DNA of 10,346 nucleotides, from the NCBI GenBank assembly GCA_015501055.1, contig JADNYV010001033.1:1-10346 (forward strand), written 5' to 3'. The DNA is from Mucidula mucida (taxonomy: Eukaryota > Basidiomycota > Agaricomycetes > Agaricales > Physalacriaceae). A program made the translations under genes and the position numbers. The notes under the pieces were generated by a model. The model had not been told where the DNA came from and searched no databases. It saw only the letters and a list, made by a program, of their open reading frames with translations. Positions 1 through 7,938 of this stretch are shown here, piece after piece. Position 1 is the stretch's first letter; each line of letters opens with the position of its first letter.

Positions 1-561
1 GTATACTGCCACTACTTCAACAACGACGCCGCTGTCTCTCACGACACCTTCGGACAACGTAGACAGTCATGCTTGCGTGTATCTTTTAGCGCTAGGTCCA
101 GGCGCTTCCTTCTAGGTATGGTATTGTTCGTGTCCGAAGAATACTTACTTACTACCTGCTATAGTTGTCCACCGGCTGTACGCACTCCTTGTTGATACGG
201 TATCCGGTGCTCCCCATCTACAGCCTACGCCTTAGCCTTGACCCGTCTCGCGGGACCTTACTTTACCGCCAGGTTCCACCCTTCGACTTTGCGAATTGTA
301 CCAGGTGGGCTTCCCTGCTACCATCATTGTCCGACTTTGCTAATCCATTTTCGCCGTCTAGTCCTCTCCATCGACGACCTTCCTTGCACTCTGGTCAGTC
401 GCGTCTCTCCAACTGTTGACCTGACCTGCTGGTCAGGCTGTTCGATACGGGGTCCAAACATTGATGTCGTCGGTCCCAACGGCGCACTCGGACGACTTTA
501 GGAAGACTTGACGATTGAGACTGAGCGGCTACAGGATCCTTAAGGTGCGTTTCCGTTAGCG
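1..561 (+). repeat. Terminal direct repeat, copy 1
   Basis: Base-by-base comparison shows this stretch recurs at 9787-10346 in the same orientation. Differences, copy 1 to copy 2: A195 to G, T208 to C, C212 to T, G444 to T, T499 to C, loss of one C at about 224, gain of one C at about 231, and loss of one C in the run at about 553. The T499 variant makes a TAG stop in copy 1 that is CAG in copy 2. The repeat may begin before base 1, so its true left edge is unknown. Inside are two good fungal-type introns: 116-164 (GTATGG...TATAG, 49 nt) and 545-593 (GTGCGT...GTAG, 49 nt, with a CTTAC branch-like site), suggesting that transcribed DNA, not a non-coding LTR, is repeated. Confidence 0.97.
420..437. 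repeat. Short perfect hairpin inside the terminal repeat
   Basis: A 7-bp stem CCTGACC / GGTCAGG closes a TGCT loop. The same hairpin occurs at 10206-10223 in copy 2 without any change. A stem this short is close to chance expectation, so no function is claimed. Confidence 0.5.
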
Positions 562-609
562 GTCCCAATCTTTTGACTTACTATGTGCCGTAGCATTCCT
601 TCAGGCATC

Positions 610-640
610 GTCTTGCCCTCGTTTTACATCGAGGCAAGAC
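610..640. repeat. Imperfect hairpin just past the repeat
   Basis: The left arm (610-621) and right arm (630-640) pair over 11 bp with a single bulged C and an 8-nt loop (TTTTACAT). It begins 49 nt after the last base of the copy-1 repeat that is visible in both copies. It lies in DNA with weak coding signal on both strands. Confidence 0.6.
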
Positions 641-1004
641 TCGGGAATGACTGCGCCTGTTGTCGAAGACGCGTTCGAATATCTGGCTAATTAACGGGGA
701 GAATATACGATTGGCGTGGACGACGTTCAACGGTGCGGCAGTAGCTCCACCCTTGCGAGGAGCCGTCGTTGATGTTGACCGTCTACCTCTCGCGTTCTTA
801 GACGACTTTGAGCCATTTCCTTTCGACCGGATGAACGCCCTCATATTTCTCTTACCGATGCGCCCTGCCCGTTCGGTCGTTCGGACGTCGCTCTCCCCCT
901 CTCTCCACTTTGTGGGTATGATTTTGCTCTCACTGGCAGGGCACTCGTTTGACTAACCGTTTCGTTGCCTCTAGACATCGACGTCGACGACTTGAAGACG
1001 TTTT

Positions 1005-1522
1005 CTAGTATCTCGATCTTTTGAGTCTGCGGCGGTGTTTACTTTGGCTACGTGCCGGGTGAATGTAGACAACGAACGCGAGGCTACGGCTGTCATTTGG
1101 CTCCGCGCCGGTGATCTTCTTTAACGGACTCAATTTCGTGTTGAGCAACGATGGCGCCACTTTTTGTGCCGGGATACTGTCAAAATAGACGGGTAAGTCG
1201 ACGACTTTCAAGCTCATGTCGTTACTGAACATGGAGTCATTCAGGTCAATTCATTGGTTTCAAATTCATCCGTATGTGCTTTCATCCTGTCGCTAATATT
1301 TTCGTTGGTGCTTCTCAAGCAATCTTCGAAGATGACGAATACCTGACTAGCTCCCGATGATCTTTAATGGCCGCTGGTAAGTAGTTTCTTCTGGTCCCTG
1401 TCTTGATCACCTTGCTCACGATTATTTCTCAGAGTTTCGTGTCCCACAATGAGGATACCACTGGCATTCGCGAGCCTTGGGGCGATCGAGCTTGGGATGC
1501 TCGATAGCCGGGCACCTTTCAT
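1005..1522 (-). CDS. Possible split minus-strand gene, product unknown
   Basis: I do not recognise this product. From an ATG at 1520-1522, a frame beginning MKGARLSSIPSSIAPRL runs to 1364. A better reading splices GTGAGC...TTAAAG (1362-1419, 58 nt) and continues HHRELVRYSSSSKIA before a TGA. Further on, 1005-1232 is open and has ordinary protein composition, including SLKVVDLPVYFDSIPAQKV and ITGAEPNDSRSLAFVVYIHP. The segments are not in one frame without at least one more intron or an indel between 1233 and 1316. Beyond 1005 the same strand carries Ser/Thr/Arg/Lys-rich, disordered-looking frames to about 581, which could be the rest of the protein. No domain or motif was recognised. The opposite strand is also partly open at 660-956, so strand choice is not certain. 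Confidence 0.33.
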
Positions 1523-1559
1523 TGGTGGGTTATCGTCGGTCTACCCCAATATCAACTGA

Positions 1560-2270
1560 CCTTGGTTTGTCTTAGTGGCCATAGTATCTACAGACGAGCG
1601 CCTCGAACGACGTTGGCTATAGGTAGGTGTCGCTGTATCACAAAACTCGCGGGCACTGGCAGGAGGGGAGAGCGATGGGAAGAGCTTGCATGCAACTATA
1701 GCGGCGAGACTCTAGAAGGTACATTAGAGATGATGAAACAAGATGCATTGTCAACGTACAACTGTGACGCCGGCTGAGCTTTGAATAACACCAATTGTGA
1801 GTGAGGTGCAGGAGGAGGAAGTAGAGTGGTAGTAGACTTTAGATGACATTGTGATGGAGATTCAATTTTGGCATAACGTCCAACAGCGTCAATGAACCTG
1901 TCTCTCTTGATCGACGAGTAGGGCAAGGGTCTGGCGAATCCCACAACCAAGAGTCTTCAGGCCCTCGGAAAATATCCTGAGAAGCTACCCCTCGGACCGT
2001 GCCGTGTATCGACTTCCTTCCTTCTGTCCTTCCTTCCATGATCGTACAGGCGGTGAATGGAGATTTCTTGACAAACGGCTCGAGTACTTCCTCTTCGAGA
2101 AAAGCGCACTCCTCTGGAACAAAGGAGCACAATTTTCTACAAAGCGGGGAGGGCTCTGTGACATCGTCCGGGTATCTCAATGAAACTGTCCTTCCATCAG
2201 ACCTGGTTTTGTTTTCGTTCGCAGGACACAGATAAATTAAATTTCACTCCTCAAATGTCCACAATGGGGT
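1560..2270. other. Ambiguous stretch without an assignable gene
   Basis: Both strands have open frames of 70-113 codons and none is convincing. On the plus strand a pyrimidine-rich segment (about 2008-2030) ends at GTACAG (2044-2049), a plausible splice acceptor. Upstream of it the frame reads LANPTTKSLQALGKYPEKL, and downstream several frames remain open to about 2235. On the minus strand 1839-2180 is open for 113 codons. I cannot choose between them. The last 90 bases may serve as 3' flank of the GH76 gene. Confidence 0.4.
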
Positions 2271-2278
2271 ATGTTTCG

Positions 2279-3717
2279 TCAACAGTTTAACGACCCAGCC
2301 GCCACTAATGCACCCAATGCTGCACCTTGCGCCGGGCCAGTGAACGCCGCCGCACCTCCATCCTTCGCATACCACAGGTTGCTATACACTCCCTCTTCAT
2401 CAGGCTTAGCCGCATTCACGAGAACTTTGTCCGCCTGCAGCTTGACAAAGTCACTATACTTCGTACCGTCATCGCGAGAGGTTATTGTCAGGAACCACGC
2501 CCTATTCAACCATTTAGCTTCTGTCAGGAAAGGAGAAGGGAAGAGGGAACGGCACATACATGTACTGTACGGTTATCCCCTTGAATGACTGCTGGTCTGC
2601 ATTGCACTTAAGGTCAGTGGCGCTCTCGCATCCTTCGCGCAGCCCCGAGTCGACAGTAAGGTTCTCGATTATGCTATCCATGATGCCAAACGCGGCGGTT
2701 ATCGCAGCTTCGGATTGAGAATCTGCAGATGTCGATGAGTTGTAAGCGCAAACCGAAAGAGGAAGACCAACATTTGTATAGATACCCCAAGCCAACAAGG
2801 ACAACACCTTGGTTGTAAGTCCTTTAAAGACGGTGAAAAAGAAACACATCATGAAGCGAAGCCGGTTACCATTGCGTCTGCCCGTTGTTAGCGCATGTCC
2901 CGTCCTTAGTTAGACCGTCGTTGAACACTGCCACGCTCGTCAGCTTTGATCTTGACCGAAGGGATTAGCTTACATCCGTTGTCGCCTTGCATACCAATCG
3001 AGTCGAGCCATGTCCATGCTAAAAAAGTGTAAGCTGTCGATATACGTTGAGATAGGCTCCCTTACTGTTGTTGAGATTGTCCAAATACTGGGAATCCTTC
3101 GTAGTCTCGTATAGGTAACCAGAGGTAGCGGTGTATAGTTCATTTGTCTATAGCAATGATCAACAGTGACCCTTTGACACGGGAAAGCACCCACAATGGC
3201 ATTCTTGTAGTCACGGGCCGAGCTCCAGAAGACTGTGAAGAAATCAATACGAGAAGCCAGGAAAGCACAACCAACTCACGTCCGCCACGGCAATATGTGC
3301 TATCCACCGCCGTGCTGGCGATATCATAATACTTCTTGCCCAACTCCGTATTTCCCGCCTGTAGATATGCGATGGACACCCACTGCACGTCGTCATACGA
3401 TCCGCCGTTCTCCAAGTAATCCTCGTTGCCTTTGAAGACCGTATCTATTACGCCCGAGTACGTCGAGGCGCCTGTCAGGGCGTCCACTACACGTAGAGAT
3501 CAGCCAAAAGCACATGAGCGAGAATTTGGGACGTACGGCGAAGGAGATGCCATGTATCCACTGCCCCAATCCATACCGCCTGGTCGCCATAAGTTCCGTC
3601 AGCGCCAAAGTAGCTGGCCTGCAGCTTTCACGGCCGTGTCGACGTATTTCTGCATAATCCGTTCACCGCCGCGGGTGTCAGCGCAAGGGCAGTCGTCAAG
3701 TAGCCGATTTTGGAGGC
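2279..3717 (-). CDS. GH76 alpha-1,6-mannanase-like protein, nine exons, 5' end unresolved
   Basis: Glycoside hydrolase family 76 contains endo-alpha-1,6-mannanases and the fungal Dfg5/Dcw1 wall cross-linking proteins. Seen here, N to C: GAVDTWHLL; SYDDVQWVSIAYLQ with the family's catalytic Asp-Asp pair (codons at 3389-3394); FWSSARDYKNAI followed by TNELY...GYLYETTKDSQYL; WTWLDSIGMQGDNGLFNDGL; CANNGQTQWTYNQGVVL; and CNADQQSFKGI. Exons, high to low coordinates: 3537-about 3717, 3280-3486, 3195-3232, 3066-3147, 2974-3018, 2870-2927, 2772-2821, 2560-2722, 2279-2501. The eight introns are 46-58 nt and every phase agrees, giving one unbroken frame from 3537 to the TGA at 2279-2281. The hydrophobic stretch GYLTTALALTPAAVN (about 3661-3705) looks like a signal peptide, so a secreted protein is inferred. 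There is no hydrophobic C-terminal tail, which argues against GPI anchoring. Total is about 340 residues, near family size. No clear ATG is visible; see the exon-1 finding. Confidence 0.92.
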
Positions 3718-4106
3718 CTAAACGCGTAAACGAGCTACATTGCGTGGATGACACCTGATTGTCAAAGCCCTGTGTACATTCCTCCCTATGCACATGAGAT
3801 TATGCGATCACTGTGTGGATGGATCGGCATACATCTTTCTGGGTGGATGGAGCGATGGTGGTCGCGTCTGGCTGTGGCTGTGCAGTGCGCGTACTCAAAC
3901 GTCGAGATTGAACGGCGACAGTTATCGCTTCACGGAGTGCATTCTAGTCGTATTATAGATGCGTAGGATACTCTAGGTTAGAAGAGTAGACAGTAAAAGC
4001 CAGTGAATAAAAGTTTTGTTCAACTCGATGTAGGGTGGGGGGTACGAAAAAGGCATAATTCACGAGTACAAGTCCACAAAATCATATTTTATACGATCAT
4101 AATTTA
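3718..4106. promoter_or_regulatory. Upstream region of the GH76 gene
   Basis: No gene is supported here. An AT-rich stretch at about 4061-4106 includes TATAAAATA read on the minus strand (4085-4093), correctly oriented for the GH76 gene. It is about 370 nt from the first confident codons, so there is room for a 5' leader or an undetected first exon. A plus-strand open frame at 3748-3966 (72 codons, Trp- and Arg-rich) has no support. The TATA assignment is inference from sequence alone. Confidence 0.3.
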
Positions 4107-4261
4107 GCCCGCCTGACGGGCGCCAAAGAACCAAAAAGGATCCCCCAGTCATATCAACTGGGGGTTCCTTTTGGCTCGCACCGGTTGATTAGACCGGTGG
4201 CCTCATAGAGGACTTTGCCTGAACGTCAAAACGACGGCGTACCACTACACAGTGGGACGTC
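4107..4261. other. Cluster of consecutive hairpins, possible structured RNA or cruciform DNA
   Basis: Hairpins follow one another with little spacing. H1: GCCCG/CGGGC at 4107-4121, 5 bp, loop CCTGA. H2: 4131-4174, about 17 bp with one T-T mismatch (4141/4165), one bulged A and a 7-nt loop CATATCA. H3: CACCGGT/ACCGGTG at 4179-4199, 7 bp, loop TGATTAG. H4: CCTC/GAGG at 4201-4211. H5: CGTC/GACG at 4224-4236. H6: CCACT/AGTGG at 4242-4255, extendable outward through 4236-4261 across one A-G mismatch, although that extension competes with H5. H2 and H3 are the strong ones; the small stems could be chance. I tested the primary sequence by eye against tRNA, hammerhead, RNase P, SRP and spliceosomal RNA signatures and found no match. 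The cluster lies between the GH76 upstream region and weak coding DNA. Confidence 0.6.
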
Positions 4262-4800
4262 TGACTCCCTTGCTTTTCTATCCCCAAGAGCCCCGCGGCC
4301 ATGCCATTTCTCGTAGAGCAGGAAGGTTAGCTCTTGGGTTCCAGGAAGAGTGCCGTTGGCCTTTGCCTCTGTCCACTGGGTTTATATATCCTCTTAAAGT
4401 GTCTGGACTATGACCTAGAATCGGATGTCTTGACGACATGCGGCCTTGGCACCCCGAACTGCGCCACACTTCTTTCCGTTTAGTTGAGTCGTACGCGGTG
4501 TTGTTCAAAAGCCCGTTATTGGAGCTCTTGACTCGTCTTGCAGTCGTGATCCTGCGCGCTCTCAATGGTTTGCTATACACTGAAAGAATTTCAGCCTTCG
4601 TTACTCGCAATATCCGGATGTCGGCATACTTGATCCAGAGTCGCCTCGCGTACCTTGCCTATTCTGGGACCATAGGTACTTCTGTCTGTGCTCCCTGCTA
4701 GGTAAGGTCGATTCACTGCATTATGGGTATCACTCGATTTGAAAAAATTAGCTCGATTCAGTCCGGCGAGGGATACTAAGCTTCCTGACTGCTTGCGAAC
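4262..4800. other. No confident gene; open frames on both strands
   Basis: A plus-strand frame at 4438-4701 (87 codons, Leu/Ile/Val-rich, contains FKSPLLELLTRLAVVILRAL) and a minus-strand frame at 4278-4610 (110 codons, Arg/Lys/Ser-rich) overlap. Neither has a recognisable domain, and neither can be preferred from composition. A GACATCCG-type segment (minus strand, 4607-4623) resembles plus-strand 9342-9358, noted separately. Confidence 0.35.
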
Positions 4801-5157
4801 AGAAAGTGAGTCGCGATACTTCGGTCAGGGTCTGAAAGACTGCGGTCTAGAGCAATAGAAACGTGAATGGTGTCATTGTTTGGAGAAGTTCGCCACGTCC
4901 AATCCGGTCTGTCTCTACCCACCATGTCTCCACAGCCTGGTTTCGGCGTTCAACTCCCAAACCTGCATTTCTGTCGTATTTGCGTCTACGACACGTTTAA
5001 CAATGCATACGACTTGGAAGGAAGACGGTGCTTACCCCGTCATTCAGACACTACCAAACAACGTACTCCAGTACTCGCGACGCCTTCCCGCCAAAGCACA
5101 TCTCGACCACAGAGCAGCAAGTTCATCCTGTCCTTGACGCGCTTCGTCGGCTCATAG
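4801..5157 (+). pseudogene. Possible broken plus-strand coding stretch, unknown product
   Basis: A single frame stays open from about 4801 to 5137 except for one TAG at 4855-4857. It includes SESRYFGQGLKDCGLEQ, then CLEKFATSNPVCLYPPCL, and later TWKEDGAYPVIQTLPNN. A one-base shift near 5080 would continue it as RDAFPPKHISTTEQQVHPVL up to a stop at 5155-5157. Another frame over 4867-5157 (96 codons) is also uninterrupted, so the true frame is uncertain. An acceptor-like TTGCGAACAG precedes it at 4792-4801. No domain was recognised. Its 3' end overlaps a weak outlying copy of the tandem repeat that follows. Confidence 0.25.
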
Positions 5158-5690
5158 TTTGTATAGTCTTGGTGTGTCGAGAAAGGCGGATGCCATGGCA
5201 TCAAGTCAGACGTGGTGCTTGGACGTCGAAAAGGTGAGCCTGGTACACATTTGGACTGGCACCCGCTCAGTTCCTCCAGATCCGGTCTCAGAATTCGCAG
5301 AAGAAACAGGCGGTCATCCGAGGAAGAAGGATCGCGGTCGTACTGCCTGACAGCGAAGTACGTCGTCAAGCTTAAGGTTGAACGTGAGTTCCATATTCGG
5401 CGACGCAGACCACTGCCTCAATTCGTCCAGATCCGGGTTCAGAATACGCCGAAGGCATACTCGTTCGTCCGAGAGAAGAAGGAACATGCTGGTACAAAGT
5501 GCGTCGTGACTATCCGCATGCAAAAGACTCATGTCATCAACAGCGGAGAGCGACGAAGCAGGCACCAGCTCAATTCGTCCAGATCCGGGGTTAGATTTTG
5601 GAGAAGAAGGCGGATCACTTTGACAGCGAAGCAGAGTGAGAGGACGTCCGGGGCAAAGGTGTGTCGTCGACGTGTCTAGATTCCAGAATG
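5117..5690 (-). repeat. Degenerate tandem repeat of about 152 bp, three clear units and one weak
   Basis: The core CAATTCGTCCAGATCCGGG and variants starts at 5266, 5417 and 5569 on the plus strand, spacing 151 and 152. Similarity continues past the core: units 1 and 2 share a GAAGAAGGA block and a GTACGTCGTC / GTGCGTCGTG block, and unit 3 lacks about 30 bases of the middle. A weaker match at about 5117 sits one period upstream. Read on the minus strand the cores translate to related peptides: LTPDLDELSWC, ILNPDLDELRQW and ILRPDLEELSGC. This points to an ancestral protein with repeats of about 51 residues. The spacing is not a multiple of three and the units are in different frames, so it no longer reads through. 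The repeat family was not recognised; a leucine-rich helical or LRR-type repeat is only a guess. Confidence 0.72.
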
Positions 5691-6325
5691 TCTAACGCAA
5701 GGTCTTAGTTTGCCGAGTTTAACGACACCAGATTTCAAGCGAGCAAGGGTCGAAATAGGGCGACGAAGGAATGACGGTTGGAAGGAAGAGACCACGTTGA
5801 TCGGTTTGGTCTAAATGCGGGTTCGTCCTTCCCACCATCATCGACGACTTGACAAGTGATTCTATTCAGCAACTACGTGTCGTCCCCGTGTAAACCCTTC
5901 GTCCACCAAATTCTGGACCATTTCAACGCGATACAGACGAATAGTCGACCTTTGACCACCGCAAATTGATTGGCGGTAGAGACGTTATTGGGACAAGGTG
6001 TGTTATTAGACCGTTAGTATAATTCAATTCTGACTTACTCGTAGAAACCATCTTCGGTTGAATGCCCCCTCGTAGTGTGCAGTCAGCACCGTGACGGCAA
6101 AGACCATTACCGGCGGCGCATCTCGAGACTGGAGCGCTCCAGGAACGTGATCATGCAACACAAGTGGCGTCGACTGTCCTCGCCGGACCGGCTTTTTTCT
6201 CGGGAGAAAGTGCGTATTTCTGATCATTTTCATGTATCTCGACTGACCCATTTCGAATCAGACTTATCTCCATTTCACGTTGCTCTGCGGCCTTTTGGTA
6301 CACGACACGGTTCAACTCGTTTGGG
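5691..6325. other. Stretch without a supported gene
   Basis: 5691-6020 has stops in all frames and I see no RNA, repeat or promoter signature. From 6024 both strands have open frames. A minus-strand frame over 6151-6486 contains protein-like sequence (MYIPNELNRVVYQKAAEQRE), directly opposite the plus-strand frame used as the start of the next feature. It may be a short antisense exon or chance, and I leave it unassigned. Confidence 0.4.
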
Positions 6326-7772
6326 ATGTACATGCGGATTTGCCGCCTCCGCGAATCTTGGCAGTCGGTCAATATCTTACGCCCTGCCGACCTCGAAACG
6401 TCTGATACTACCAGCGCGATTGCCCTCGCCGGGCAGGCTTTTGGTCTAGGTCGAAGGCAAGTTTCTAATGTTGAATTTGGCCTCAATTTCGTGCTGATTT
6501 ACTGCAGGTTCGCCGTAGTTTGGGGCTCAACACGGTACGTTCAATCTGGGCACTAATGCTCATTATTTGTTTCAGCCTCCTTCAAGACCGTCGAACTGGG
6601 CCTGCACCAGAGCAGTATCGCTACGGATTGCTGATCCCGATCTGGATCTGACGACATTTCGTGTCGCCGTCGTTTTCGGACCCTGTTACGGCGAACTTGG
6701 TCCAGGTCCATTTGGTATGTTCTCTCCTTCCCTGAATTCCTACATTGACAGCCTTTTCTTCTGAAGTAGAGCGGAGCGCGGCACTCAACAGCGGCGCCGA
6801 GACCGCCTCGTTACGGTCTGGACCCTTCCACTCGAATCAGTTGATAACTGGAACAAAGGAACGCCACACTTCGATTTCGACGACATGCCCGTACATGGAG
6901 ACGGCGTCAACGGCGCGCCGTCCGCTATCCAGTCATTACTGAAACCCAAGACGTTCGCGCTGGCCAAGGCTCGCGATATCCCCAAGGTTCGTGTCTTTAA
7001 ATTTGTTTAGATTGCTTTTCCGTCTGACTGCTTCGCAGGGTCTCGAGGCGGCGACGGCGCTGGCGCTTCACTTTCCCCGCGACTAACTCCATCTGCAATA
7101 TACTCAACAACGAAGGGGAAACAGACTTATTCCGGTATGCCTGTTTCTCTGCTCCGTATCTGTAGGCTTACAACCCCTTTCTAGCACAGTATATAGGCAG
7201 CAGTGACCAGCGGCTGAACGCCGCTGCGTCCGCGCTGCGGGCTCCTCACTGCTGCTTGACCATCAAGTCGGGATACCATTACGCCACGGGAACGACGGAC
7301 CTGGCCTCGCCCTCGCCTCGTAATAGCGAACCAGCCATTCTAATGCCGATCTGGATCTCTGGGCTTTCGGCCTGCTGCACGAATTAGGCGACTTTGCGGA
7401 TTGGGCTAATGGCAATTTGTTTAAGCCGGATAACGACGGGCACTACCTTAAAGCTCCTACTGCGCTGACTACGGCTCAACAGGACGAGTATAGCGACCTT
7501 GGCGGAACTCTGCGCCACATTTTGATTTTGGGCCCAGCGGAACTGTGGGAGGAGGTGGGCTCGGGCGTCCTTAAACGGCCACCTCGTCGCCTCTATGCGC
7601 ACGCGCACTTGCAGGATCCTCCGACTAATTTGGAATCCATATGGTTCGTGTCTCCATCATTGATTGGATTCCTTTTTTCATCGTTGACTCATTTCCAGGT
7701 CGCGATTACGGCGACTACGTCTCCGTCCTGTTGCCCTGTGAGGGACCTTCATCTGTAATTTTGAGGGACTAG
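6326..7772 (+). pseudogene. Multi-exon gene of unknown product, several frame breaks
   Basis: I do not recognise the protein. Splice-like introns: 6535-6575 (41 nt, CTAAT branch-like site), 6715-6766, 6987-7038 (CTGAC branch-like site), 7135-7189 and 7644-7698, mostly 52-55 nt. Exon text is clearly protein-like: ILRPADLETSDTTSAIALAG; SFKTVELGLHQSSIAT; LTTFRVAVVFGPCYGELG; VDNWNKGTPHFDFDDMPVHG ending ALAKARDIPK; NSICNILNNEGETDLFR; LDLWAFGLLHELGDFADWAN; LRHILILGPAELWEEVGSG; and DYGDYVSVLLPCEGPSSV before a TAG at 7770-7772. Frame changes are needed near 6640, 6815, 7085, 7300 and at the last intron. Splice sites look better kept than the frame, which fits either a young pseudogene or consensus indels. 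The 5' end is uncertain. No catalytic motif, signal peptide or membrane segment was identified. Confidence 0.5.
7197..7255. repeat. Nested inverted repeat able to form a three-way junction
   Basis: The outer arms GCAGCAGTGA (7197-7206) and TCACTGCTGC (7246-7255) are perfectly complementary over 10 bp. Inside lie a 7-bp hairpin CAGCGGC-TGAAC-GCCGCTG (7208-7226) and a 4-bp hairpin CCGC-GCT-GCGG (7230-7240). It falls in an exon of the unknown plus-strand gene where the frame reads Ala-rich sequence (RLNAAASALRA), so GC-rich alanine codons may explain part of the symmetry. Confidence 0.6.
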
Positions 7773-7938
7773 ATTCTGGCGGGGGCGGTATTGATATAGT
7801 GCGAGAATTGGTAGGTAGAACTACGTAGAAGCTATGACTCTGTTACATGTCTTCTCGTAGAATAAGCGTTAATGAAGCTAGATTTATTGATATCTTGACT
7901 GTTCGAACTTAAAAACAACGAAAGACATAACATAGACT
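7773..7938. other. Short spacer between convergent gene-like regions
   Basis: AT-richer DNA between the TAG of the plus-strand gene-like region and the stop of the minus-strand region. The two converge here, so it probably holds both 3' ends. I saw no strong polyadenylation signal. Confidence 0.35.

Noticed and set aside
2271..2588. Plus-strand open frames at 2271-2588, 3144-3329 and 3426-3758
   Set aside because: They lie opposite GH76 exons that are supported by family motifs and consistent intron phases.
3748..3966. Plus-strand 72-codon frame upstream of GH76
   Set aside because: Trp/Arg-rich, no motif, and it lies in the likely GH76 promoter or leader.
4131..4174. Bacterial rho-independent terminator (stem followed by T run)
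   Set aside because: The T residues are part of the stem, and the surrounding genes have spliceosomal introns, so a bacterial terminator makes no sense here.
4107..4261. Hammerhead or other self-cleaving ribozyme, or tRNA-like element
   Set aside because: No CUGAUGA/GAAA core on either strand, no T-loop or acceptor pairing, and no known catalytic core recognised by eye. Kept only as an unclassified structured region.
5212..5679. Plus-strand 155-codon frame across the tandem repeat
   Set aside because: The composition is Arg/Ser/Lys-rich, and the plus-strand peptides do not show the better conserved PDLDEL core seen on the minus strand.
5117..5690. CRISPR array
   Set aside because: Units of about 152 bp are degenerate throughout, with no short identical repeats separated by unique spacers.
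6151..6486. Minus-strand 111-codon frame as a separate gene
   Set aside because: Part of it looks protein-like, but it overlaps the more strongly supported plus-strand exon region and has no splice or motif support of its own.
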